Assembly: GCF_047675955.1 (NCBI RefSeq) | Contig: NC_132904.1 | Span: 435,501 to 499,500 of the forward strand | Length of the DNA stretch: 64,000 nucleotides | Source of the DNA: Chlorocebus sabaeus | Taxonomy: Eukaryota > Chordata > Mammalia > Primates > Cercopithecidae | Direction: 5' to 3' | Shown: piece after piece, positions 32,119-41,622 of the stretch | Layout: every line of letters starts with the position of its first letter | Position numbering within the stretch: the first letter of the stretch is position 1 | The notes under the pieces: generated by a model | Database searches by the model: none | Seen by the model: the letters and a program-made list of their open reading frames with translations, nothing else | What the model was told of the DNA's origin: nothing | Program-made: the position numbers and the translations under genes

Positions 32119-32916
32119 AAGCTCTGTCCCCATCAAACGCCCCCTCCCCTCCCCAGCCTGGCGCCCCATCCGCTTTCTGTCTGTGGATTCAGCGCCTGCA
32201 GGGACTGCGCGCAGGGGCAGCCTCACAGGATTTGTCCTTTGGAGACCGGTTGGTTTCTCAGCTCAGCGTCCTCAGCCTTCGCTGCCCGGCCTGGCCTGTG
32301 TGGGAATCTCCTTCCCTTTAGGGGAAACCGTGTCCCGCTGTGTGCAGGGACCGCGTCGACCGCGTCCGTTCATCTGTGGGCCTCTTCATGGACACCTGGG
32401 CTGCCTCCCCTTTGGGGCGAGGGCGAATAACGCTGCTGTGAACGCGGGTGTACAAAGGGCCCTTCCCGATCCCGTTTTCAAGCGTTCTGGGTGTATAGTT
32501 ATGAGGGACTTGCTGGGTGACAGAGGAATGATGTGTTAATTATTCTGAGGAAAACAGCCAAACTGTTTTCCACAGCAGCGTCTCAGACGGACACGTCCCC
32601 CAGCAGCACAGCAGGGACACGGCTCTTGTTCTCGCCAACACTTGCTACTTTCTGGCTTTTTGTTTGTTGTGTACTAACGATGCTGGTGGGTGCAATGTGG
32701 TGTCTGGCTGCGGTTTTTATTTGTGTCTCCCTAATGACCAGCACCTTCTCGGGTGTCTGTGAGCCATTTATACCTCATGGAGAGGATGGAGAAATGACCG
32801 TCAAGCCCTTGATGTTCTGCTGTGGTTGCGAGCCATGCACTGTATCCGTCTGTTAAATCGGCCGCACTATTTACCCCAGCATTTGCATCACAGCCCCGCC
32901 AGCCACGTGAGTAATT

Positions 32917-33022
32917 CATTCCTTCCTTCCTTCCTTCCTTCCTTCCTTCCTTCCTTCCTTCCTTCCTTCCTTCCTTCCTTCTTTCCTTCCTTCCTCCCTT
33001 CTTCCCTCCCTCCCTTCCTTCC
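32917..33022. repeat. (TTCC)n microsatellite
   Basis: About 105 bases of nearly pure pyrimidine, mostly TTCC, leading into the T-rich end of the antisense Alu at 33023. It probably grew from that Alu tail. Confidence 0.95.
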
Positions 33023-33317
33023 CTTTTTTAGATGGAGTCTTATTCTGTCACCCAGGCTGGAGTGCCGTGGGGCCATCTCCGCTCACTGCAACCTGCAACC
33101 TCTGCCTCCCGGTTTCAAGCAATTCTCGTGCCTCAGCCCTCCAAGTAGCTGGGATTACAGACGCCTGCCACCATGACTGGCTAATTTTTATATTTTTAGT
33201 AGAGACAAGGTTTCACCACGTTGCCCAGGCTGGTCTCAAACTCCTGACCTCAAGTGATCCACCTGCCTTGGCCTTCCAAAGCACTGGGAATTACAGGCGT
33301 GAGCCACTGCACCTGGT
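33023..33317 (-). repeat. Alu (antisense)
   Basis: TTTTTTAGATGGAGTCTTATTCTG start, two monomers, ends CTGCACCTGGTGG. Confidence 0.9.
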
Positions 33318-33834
33318 GGCCTCACTTTCTCTGCACACTGTCAAGGTTGCAGCAGTTGCTATTTTTAACCTTCAGCCATTCTCTCTGCCGCAACACCTCC
33401 TTGTGGTTTTAGTTGCATTTCCCCAGTGGTGGGTGATTCGGAACCTCTTTCCAGGTGCTTGTTTCCATTTGCACGTTGTCGTGGGTTAAATGTATCTTCA
33501 CGTCTCTTGCCTGTTTTTAAATTGTTCTCTACTGCTGAGTTTTGTTTTTTGTTTTTTGTTTTTGTTTTTTGTTTTTTGTTTTTGTTTTTATTGCAGGAAA
33601 ACACGCAAAACATGAAACTTACCATTTCAGCCATTGTAAACAGTCACGGAATTGTACAACCATCACCACTGTTTAGTTCCAGAACTTTTCACTCCCCAGA
33701 TGGAAAACCTCAAATCCAAAAAGCATTTACTTCCCCTTCCCCAATCCCTTCAGCTTCTGAGTAACAATGAATTTGCTTTCTGTCTCTGTGGATCTGCCTA
33801 TTCTGGGTATTTCATACAAATAAAATCATAAAAA

Positions 33835-34270
33835 CTGGGCATGGTGGTGCATGCCTGTGGTCTCGGCTACTTGAGAGGATGAGGCAGGAGGATGGTTTGA
33901 GGCCAGGAGTTTGAGACCAGCCTGGGAAACATAGCAGGACCCTGTCACTATTTTTATTTATTTCTTTATTTTTATTTATTTTTTTTTTGAGATGGAGTTT
34001 CACTCTTGTTGCCCAGACTAGAGTGCAATGGCGCGATCTCGGCCCACTGCAACTTCCGCCTCCTGGGTTCAAGCAATTCTCCTGCCTCGGCCTCTGGAGT
34101 TGCTGGGATTATAGGCATGCGCCACCACACCCAGCTAATTTTGTATTTTTCATAGAGGCGGGGTTTCGCCATGTTGGTCAGGCTGGTCTCAAACTCCTGA
34201 CCTCAGGTGATCCGCCCGCCTCAGCCTCCCAAAGTGCTGGGATGACATGCATAAGCCACCACGCTTGGCC
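33835..34270. repeat. Alu fragment (sense, 33835-33953) joined to full Alu (antisense, 33954-34270)
   Basis: The fragment begins ACTGGGCATGGTGGTGC and stops at CCCTGTCACTA. The second begins with A/T-rich TTTATTTATT, then GAGATGGAGTTTCACTC, and ends CGCTTGGCC. Confidence 0.85.
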
Positions 34271-34367
34271 CCAGAGTTTCATTCATTTTAATGGCAAAAT
34301 CACACTGCATTTGGTTCATCCATGCACCTGCTGAGGACACTTGGTTTATTTCTACCTTGTATATATT

Positions 34368-34392
34368 GTGTGTGTGTGTGTGTGTGTGTGTG
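34368..34392. repeat. (TG)n microsatellite
   Basis: About 12 TG units directly before the antisense Alu at 34393. Confidence 0.9.
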
Positions 34393-35068
34393 TTTGAGAC
34401 GGAGTCTCGCTCCGTTGCCCAGGCTGGAGTGCAGTGTACAATCTCGGCTCACTGCAACCTCTACCTCCCGGGTTTGATTCCCCTGCCTCAGCCTCCTAAG
34501 TAGCTGGGACTACAGGCATGCACCACCACACCCCCCTAATTTTTGCATTTTTAAAAATTTTTGTGTATGTATGTATGTATTTATTTTTGAGATGGAATCT
34601 CACTCTGTTACCCAGGCTGGAGTGCACTGACCTGATGTCAGCTCACTGCAACCTCTGCCTCCTGGGTTCAAGCTATTCTCCTTGAATACAGGCACCTGCC
34701 ACACCTAGCTAATTTTTGTATTTTTAGTAGAGACGGGGTTTAACGGTGTTGGCCAGGTTGGTCTCCAACTCAGGGCCTCAGGTGATCCACTTGCCTCAGC
34801 CTCCCAAAGTGCTGGGATTATAGGCGTGAGCCACCATGCCCGGCCAGTACTTTGTGTATTTTCAGTAGAGATGGGGTTTCACCATATTGGCCAGGCTGGT
34901 CTCAAACTCCTGGCCTCCAGCAGCTCTGCCCACCTCAGTCTCCCAAAGTGCTGGGATTATAGGCATGAGCCGTCATGCCCGGCCAGTACTTTGTATTTTC
35001 AGTAGAGATGGGGTTCCACTATATTGGCCAGGCTGGTCTCGAACAGGTGTGAGCCACCATGCCCGGCG
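34393..35068 (-). repeat. Nested and partly duplicated antisense Alus
   Basis: The outer Alu starts at 34393 and is interrupted near 34550 by an inner Alu ending at 34845. The outer part resumes at 34846 (AGTACTTTGTGTATTTTCAG) and ends at 34983. Part of it is then repeated from 34984 (AGTACTTTGTATTTTCAGTAG) to 35068, a tandem duplication of the Alu left arm with an internal deletion. Confidence 0.8.
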
Positions 35069-35428
35069 TCTTTTGTATATTGTGAATAGTGCTGCTGTGA
35101 ACATTTACATGCAAGCTTTTATTTGAACACCTGTTTTCACTTCTTTTGGGTATATAACATATCCACGGAGTCATATGCAACTCTGCGTGGAACTTGTTGA
35201 GGAAATGCTGGACTTTTTCTAACAGTGACTATTTTACATTCCCAACAGCAGTGAATTTCTCCTCATCCTTAACACTTGCTATTTTTATTTATTTATTATC
35301 ATGGCCATCCTAATGGATATGGAATGGTATCTTACTGTGGTTTTGATTTGCATTTCCCCAGTGACTAATGAGGTTGAGCATCTTTTCAAGTGCTTCGTGG
35401 CCATTTTTTTGTGTGTATATATATATTA

Positions 35429-35756
35429 TTTGTTTATTTGTTTTGGAGACGGAGTCTCGCTCTGTCACCCAGACTGGAGTGCAGTGGCGCGATCTCGGCT
35501 CACTGCAACCTCTGCCTCCCAGTTTCAGGCGATTCTCCTGCCTCAGCCTCCTGAGTAGCTGGGACTACAGGCACATGCCACCATGCCTGGCTAAGTGTTT
35601 TGTATTTTTAGTAGAGATGGGATTTCACCATGTTAGGCAGGATGGTCTCGATCTCCTGACCTCACGATCTGCTCACCTCAGCCTCCCAAAGTGCTGGGAT
35701 TACAGGCATGACCCACCGTGCCTGGCCATATTTTTTTATTTTTTTTTATTATTATT

Positions 35757-35799
<43 letters not shown>

Positions 35800-36390
35800 T
35801 TTTTTTGAGACGGAGTCTCACTCTGTCGCCCAGGCAGGAGTGCAGTGGCCGGATTTCAGCTCACTGCAAGCTCCGCCTCCCGGGTTTACGCCATTCTCCT
35901 GCCTCAGCCTCCCGAGTAGCTGGGACTACAGGTGCCTGCCACCTCGCCCGGCTAGTTTTTTGTGTTTTTTTTTTTTAGTAGAGACGGGGTTTCACCGGGT
36001 TAGCCAGGATGGTCTCGATCTCCTGACCTCGTGATCCGCCTGTCTCGGCCTCCCAAAGTGCTGGGATTACAGGCATGACCCACCGTGCCTGGCCATATTT
36101 TTTTAAAGATGGAATCTCGCACTGTTGCCCAGGCTGGAGTGCAGTGGTGCGTTCTTGGCTCACTGTAACCTTTGCCTCCCCGGTTAAAGTGATTCTCCCA
36201 CCTCCGCCTCCCAAGTAGCTGAGATTATGGGCACCCACCAGCACACCCGGCTAATTTTTGTATTTGTAGTAGAGATGGGGTTTTACCATGTTGGCCAGAC
36301 TGTTCTCGAACTCCTGAACTCAAGGGATCTGCCTGCCTTGGCATCCCAAAGTGCTGGGATTACAGGCATGAGCCACTGCACCAGCCATTT
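35429..36390 (-). repeat. Three antisense Alus with a (TTTA)n spacer
   Basis: 35429-35727, then (TTTA)n 35728-35803, then an AluYR-like element 35804-36093 (GTGGCCGGATTTCAGCTC; CACCTCGCCCGGCTAG), then an older Alu 36094-36390. The 5' ends of the first two are identical over about 57 bases, although the bodies belong to different subfamilies. Confidence 0.85.
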
Positions 36391-36439
36391 GTATATCTTC
36401 TTTGAAGAAATGTCTGTTCAAGTCCTTTACCCATGTTCA

Positions 36440-36958
36440 TTATTTATTTTATTTTGGGGCAGCCTGGAGTACATTGGCTCAATCACAGCTCTCTGTGGCC
36501 TCAACTGCCTGGACTCAAATGACCCTCCCACCTCAGACTCCCAAGTAGCTATAACTATAGGCTCATGCCACCACACCCAGCTAATGTTTGTATTTTTAGT
36601 AGAGACGGGGTTTCTTTCTTTCTCTTCTTTTTTTCTTTCTTCTTTCTTTTCTTTCTTTTCTTTTCTTTTCTTTCTTTTCTTTCTTAGATGGAGTCTTGCT
36701 CTGTCGCCCAGTGGCACGATTGATTTTGGCTCACTACAAGGTCCACCTCGCGGGTTCACACCATTCTCCTGCCTCAGCCTCCTGAGCAGCTGGGACTACA
36801 GGTGCCCACCACCACGCCCAGCTAATTTTTTCTATTTTTAGTAGAGATGGGGTTTCATTGTGTTAGCCAGGATGGTCTCAATCTCCTGACCTCGTGATCC
36901 GCCCGCTTCGGCCTCCCAAAGTGCTGGGATTACAGGTGTGAGCCACCAAGCCTGGCCT
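36440..36958 (-). repeat. Old Alu fragment, (TTTCT)n tract and AluY-type element (antisense)
   Basis: 36440-36612 is a diverged Alu with the older GGCAGCCTGGAGTACATTGG body. 36613-36686 is a T/C tract. 36687-36958 is a younger Alu with a small deletion near its start (GTCGCCCAGTGGCACGAT). Confidence 0.8.
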
Positions 36959-37169
36959 GTTTTTGGAGGATCTTCTATACATAAGACCATGTCATCTGCA
37001 AGTAGAAATAGTTTTCTTTTCCAATTTTGGATACCTTTAATTTCTTTTTCTTGATTAATGCTCTGGCTAGAACATCCAGAACAATGTTGAACAGAAGCAG
37101 CAGCAGTGGGTATCCTCGTCTCTTTAAAAGGCTTTTAGTTTCTCACCAATGAGTATGATGTTAGCTGTG

Positions 37170-37470
37170 TTTGTTTTTTGTTTGTTTGTTTTTTGACACA
37201 GTCTCCCTCTGTTGTTCAGGGGGGAGTACAGTGGTGCGATCTCATCTCACTGCAGCCTCCACCTCCTGGATTCACGTAATTCTCGTGTCTCAGTCTCCTG
37301 AGAAGCTAGCATGCGCCACCATGCCCAGCTAATTTTAATTTTTGTATTTTTAGTGGAGATGGGGTTTCAACATGTTGGGCAGTCTGGTCTTGAACTCCTG
37401 ACCTCAAGTGATCCACCCTCCTCGGCCTTCCGAAGTGCTGGGATTACAGGCTGAGTCACCGTGCCTGGCC
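37170..37470 (-). repeat. Alu (antisense)
   Basis: TTTGTTTTTTG-rich start, GACACAGTCTCCCTC, ends CCGTGCCTGGCC. Confidence 0.88.
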
Positions 37471-37695
37471 TGATGAAGCTGTTTCTACTCCTAGTTTATT
37501 GAGTCTTGTTATCATGAAAGGATTTTGAATTTTATGAAATTTTTTTTCTGCATCAATTGAGATGATCACATGGGTTTTTCTTCATTCTGTTAATCTGGTG
37601 TATTACATTGAATTTTGTCTGTTCACTCACCCTTGCATTCCTGGGATAAATCCCACTGGGTTATGGTACATAATCCTTTAAAAAATGCTGCTTTT

Positions 37696-38002
37696 CAGCC
37701 GGGTGCGATGGCTCATGCCTGTAATCCCAGCACTTTCGGAGGCCGAGGTGGGCGGATCATGAGGTCAGGAGTTTGAGACCAGCCTGGCCAACATGATGAA
37801 ACCCTGTCTCTACTAAAAATACAAAAATTAGCCGGGTGTGGTGGCGCGTGCCTGTAATCCCAGTTACTTGGGAGGCTGAGGCAGGAGAATTGCTTGAACC
37901 CGGGAGGCAAAGGTTGTGGTGGGCTGAGATCGTACCACCGCACTCCAGCCTGGGTGACAGAGCGAGACTCCATCTCAAAAAAAAAAAAAAAAAAAAAAAA
38001 AT
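37696..38002 (+). repeat. Alu (sense) with target-site duplication in L1
   Basis: CAGCCGGGTGCGATGGCTC start, long poly-A. TSD AAAAAATGCTGCTT is on both sides, in L1 sequence. Confidence 0.9.
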
Positions 38003-38204
38003 GCTGCTTCTCTGACGGGCAGCACTTTAAAAGGGATTGTGTTTGCTCATATTTTGCCAAGAACGTTTGCATCTATATTCATAAAGGATACTCTTCTGGA
38101 ATTTTCTTTTTGTGATGTCATTAATGTTGAGTTTTGAGAATTATTAATATTTTTTGTATGCAAGCCATTTGCTGGATATATGATTTGCTAATTTTTTAAA
38201 TTTT

Positions 38205-38905
38205 TGTTTCTATTTTTTTATATGTATTTATTGAGACAGAGTCTTGCTCTGTTGCCCAGGCCAGAGTGCAATGACATGATCTCTGCTCACCGCAACCTCT
38301 GCCTCCTGGGTTCAAGCAACTCTCCTTCCTCAGCCTGCCAAGCAGCTGGGATTACAGGAGTGAGCCACTGCGCCTGGCGTAGACAACTCAATTTTTAACA
38401 AAAGCAAAGATTTTTAACAGGCACGTTCCAGAAGAGGGCACACTGACAGTTAACAGGCACATGCAAAAAGTGGTCAAACGTGAGTAGCCATCAGGAAAAT
38501 CAACGACGTCCCTACTACACTGAAATGGAGAAAAAACATTGCCGGACGTGGCCATTTGCAAATGGCCATTTCCCAGTCTGTGTCTTTTGATTCTCTTGAC
38601 AGCATATTTGAGTTAATTTTTTAATGTGTAAGGTATGAGTGGAGGTCCTTATTAAAAATTGTTTAGGCTGGGTGTGTGGCTCATGCCTGTAATCCCAGCA
38701 CTTTGGGAGGCTGAGGTGGGAGGATCATTTGAGCCCAGGAGTTTGAGATCAGCTGGGCTAACATGGCGAGACCCCGTCTCTACAAAAAATAAGAAAATTA
38801 GCTGGGTGTGGCACCACACATCTGTGGTCTCCGGCTGGGGCCTGAGGATCACTTGAGCCCAGGAGATTGAGGCTGCAGTGAGCCATGATTGCAGGATGCG
38901 ATCAC
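38205..38905. repeat. Two truncated Alus (38205-38379 antisense; 38666-38905 sense) with L1-like sequence between
   Basis: The first ends CTGCGCCTGGC after one monomer. The second starts GGCTGGGTGTGTGGCTC and stops at GAGCCATGATTGCAGGATG. 38380-38665 is unassigned AT-rich sequence. Confidence 0.8.
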
Positions 38906-38953
38906 ATCCAGTTACATTTGATTTTCAGATAAACAACAGAAGTATATAGTATA

Positions 38954-39275
38954 GGCTGGGGACAGTGGCTCATTCCTGTAATCCCAGCACGTTAGGAAGC
39001 CAAGGCAGGTGGATCACCTGAGGTCAGGAGTTCGAGACCAGCCTGGCCAACATGATGAAACCCCGTCTCTACTAAAAATACAAAAAAGTTAGCCAGGTGT
39101 GGTGGCGGGCGCCTGTAATCCCAGCTACTTGGGAGGCTGAGGCAGGAGAATTGCTTGAACCTGGGAGACAGAGGTCACAGTGAGCCAAGATTGTGCCACT
39201 GCATTCCAGCCTGGGCGACAAGAGTGAGAAACTCTATGTCAAAAAAAAAAAGAAAGAAAAGAAAAGAGAAAAAGA
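38954..39275 (+). repeat. Alu (sense) with A-rich (AAAG)n tail
   Basis: GGCTGGGGACAGTGGCTC start, body with GCGGGCGCCTG, ends in AAAGAAAAGAAAAG. Confidence 0.9.
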
Positions 39276-39317
39276 AACTGGAGTTGTCTGTCTTTTCTCA
39301 TTGTTTTAAAAGCACTC

Positions 39318-39485
39318 TTTTTTTTTTTTTTTTTTTTTGAGGCGGAGTTTCGCTCTGTCGCCCAGGCTGGAGTGCAGTGGCCGGATCTCAGCTCACTGCA
39401 AGCTCCGCCTCCCGGGTTCACGCCATTCTCCTGCCTCAGCCTCCCGAGTAGCTGGGACTACAGGCGCCCGCCACCTCGCCTGGCT

Positions 39486-39527
<42 letters not shown>

Positions 39528-39953
39528 AGACGGAGTCTTGCTCTGTCACCCAGGCTGGAATGCAGTGGCCGGATCTCAGCTCACTGCAAGCTCCGCCTCC
39601 TGGGTTTTCATCATTCTCCTGCCTCAGCCTCCCGAGTAGCTGGGACTACAGGCGCCCGCCACCTCGCCCGGCTATTTTTTTTTGTATTTTTTAGTAGAGA
39701 CGGGGTTTCACTGTGTTAGCCAGGATGGTCTCGATCTCCTGACCTCGTGATCCGCCCGTCTCGGCCTCCCAAAGTGCTGGGATTACAGGCTTGAGCCACC
39801 GCGCCCGGCCGCCCGGCTAGATTTTTGTATTTTTCAGTAGAGACGGGGTTTCACCGGGTTAGCCAGGATGGTCTTGATCTCCTGACCTCGTGATCCGCCC
39901 GTCTCGGCCTCCCAAAGTGCTGGGATTACAGGCTTGAGCCACCGCGCCCGGCC
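39318..39953 (-). repeat. AluYR inserted into AluYR (antisense), both young
   Basis: The outer element spans 39318-39487 and 39811-39953 with TSD AAAAGCACTCT. The inner element spans about 39488-39810 with TSD CGGCTAGATTTTT (one mismatch at its start). Both carry GTGGCCGGATCTCAGCTCAC, so two waves of the same subfamily hit the same site. Confidence 0.9.
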
Positions 39954-39984
39954 AAAAGCACTCTATATATTCTGGATCTGCGTT

Positions 39985-40040
39985 CTGTACCAGAGATGTG
40001 TACTGCAAACATCTGTACCAGAGATGTGTACTGCAAACAT
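39985..40040. repeat. 28-bp perfect tandem duplication
   Basis: CTGTACCAGAGATGTGTACT followed by GCAAACAT occurs twice without a mismatch, at 39985-40012 and 40013-40040. Confidence 0.95.
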
Positions 40041-41622
40041 CCTTTCTCCGTCTGGCTTTGTTTTCACTCTTGGTGGTCGCAGACATCTTGGGGGCCACTT
40101 GAAGGAACTCTAAGCTGACCAGAGGCTGGGCTGGACTCACCACTGGGCACCCAGCCGGAGACCCCAGGACCACCCTCCCTGGTTCCATCCTGAGAGAGAA
40201 GAAACTTCTACTGTCCCAGTCTCTTCTGTGGTGACTTCTTTTGCACAAGGGTTCACGGGCAGGAGTCTGCTCTGCACAAGAGGGACTTAGCCTGGGTGCG
40301 GCTGCACCTGATGTCTGTGCACACCTGGCCCTGGTGCAGGCCCTTCCCCTACAGACCCCGGGACCTTGCCTTGTGATGCTCACGGTGCCTGCTCCTTCTC
40401 AGAACCCTCATTTCTCCCTTTAATGCACACCCCGTCAGCGCCTCGTCCAGCCCGTGTCCTCCATACCTTTGAGGTCAGGGGCCTCAATTCCTGGCACGGC
40501 CCCTCCACTCCAGTCCTCCCAGAAACAAAGACAAGAGCATCAGGATGTGCATCACCCAGGGTCCCACAGAGTGGTGCCCCCTTTTAGTGCCTTCTAGGCC
40601 CCTTTAGTGACAGGACTACAGAAAGTACCTCTCAGGTCATGGGTCACCCTGATTTGATGAAGAGTCCATAGAATTGTCTCTGCTGCACTTTGCAAGCACT
40701 TTCTCTTCTGCACGTTTGGAACCTGCCAAGGCCTGTCTTGTCTTTCTCGTTGCCTCCTCCCGGGCTGAACCTACTGTCCGGTCCCCAGACCCCCTGCCCA
40801 GGGTCAGAGGGACACCTGCCTAGCTCAGGGTCTTGGGCCAGAGGGACTGGAGGAGGGAGCAGGGTCGACCGCTCAGCTGTCCGCCCGGGGGTGGAGGGTC
40901 GGGGGGAGGTGCCGGCCCACTCGGAGGCGGCCACGGGAGGACCAACTGTGCAATGGGTGGGGCCGCGGCTGACTGTGGTGGTCGCGCGGGGTGAGGACCA
41001 GAGGCTGCTGGGGAGCGGGGGTACGAGCCAGGCGTCGGCGGTTGGGTCGGGCGCGGAGTCGCGGGCAGGAGGAGGGGGCGTGGAGGGTGCACGCGAGGTC
41101 GAGGCGAGTCCGCCGGGGAGGCGGGTAGAGCTTAAGCTCCGGTCTTCCCGCGTCTGGCGGAACGGGCCTGGGAGAGACGTTTTCCCAGACACCAGGTGGA
41201 CTAGGTGGACGGCCCGAGGGCCGGGACGCACGCAGGGGCCGGGCAGGATGGCGCTGGCGTCGATGCCCGCGCGCTTCAGGGCTTGGTCTGACTGCCCCTC
41301 CATCCTTGTTGGTTTCTCGGGGTGCGGACCCCGCGCCGCACCGGGCGATGCTGGGCCTGCCCGTGGCCACCACCTCGCATCATTCCCGTCTCTTCGGGCC
41401 GCCGCATTCGTCCGCCTGCCCGTCTCTCCCTGCGCAAAATTCCAACCTGAGCAAATACTGGGCGCACGGTGGAGCGCCGCGGGGGCCCCCCTGAGCCGGG
41501 GCGGGGTGGGGGCGGGACCAGAGTCTGGCCGGGGCGTGCCCGAGGGGAGGGACTCCCCGGCTTGCGGCCCGGCGCTGTCCGCGGTGCTCAGCGCCCGCCC
41601 GGGCGCCTGGGGCCGGCGCGCC
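40041..41622. promoter_or_regulatory. DRD4: DRD4 upstream region and CpG island promoter
   Basis: 40041-40850 is unique, moderately GC-rich sequence. 40850-41900 is strongly CpG-rich and includes the DRD4 start codon. I see no TATA box near the ATG; GGGGCGGGG-type Sp1 sites are present around 41499-41515. This fits the TATA-less DRD4 promoter. I see only one copy of any candidate upstream 120-bp block, not a clear duplication. Confidence 0.65.

Larger units (their letters stand above)
32150..38660 (-). mobile_element. Old L1 (LINE-1) remnant, antisense, broken by Alus
   Basis: Pieces read in order as the complement of L1 ORF2/3' end: 32390-32900 (GCTGCTGTGAACGCGGGTGT, CAACACTTGCTACTTTCTG), 33320-33540, 34272-34368, 35069-35428 (TGGTTTTGATTTGCATTTCC), 36391-36440, 36959-37169 (CATGTCATCTGCAAGTAGA), 37471-37695 and 38003-38204. 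Some parts cover the same L1 segment twice, so at least two L1 copies are present. They are heavily mutated and not coding. Confidence 0.8.

Noticed and set aside
31471..32430. 319-codon open frame on the plus strand and a 137-codon one on the minus strand over the 30-bp repeat
   Set aside because: The period is a multiple of three, so all frames without a stop in one unit stay open. The peptide is a pure repeat with no family resemblance.
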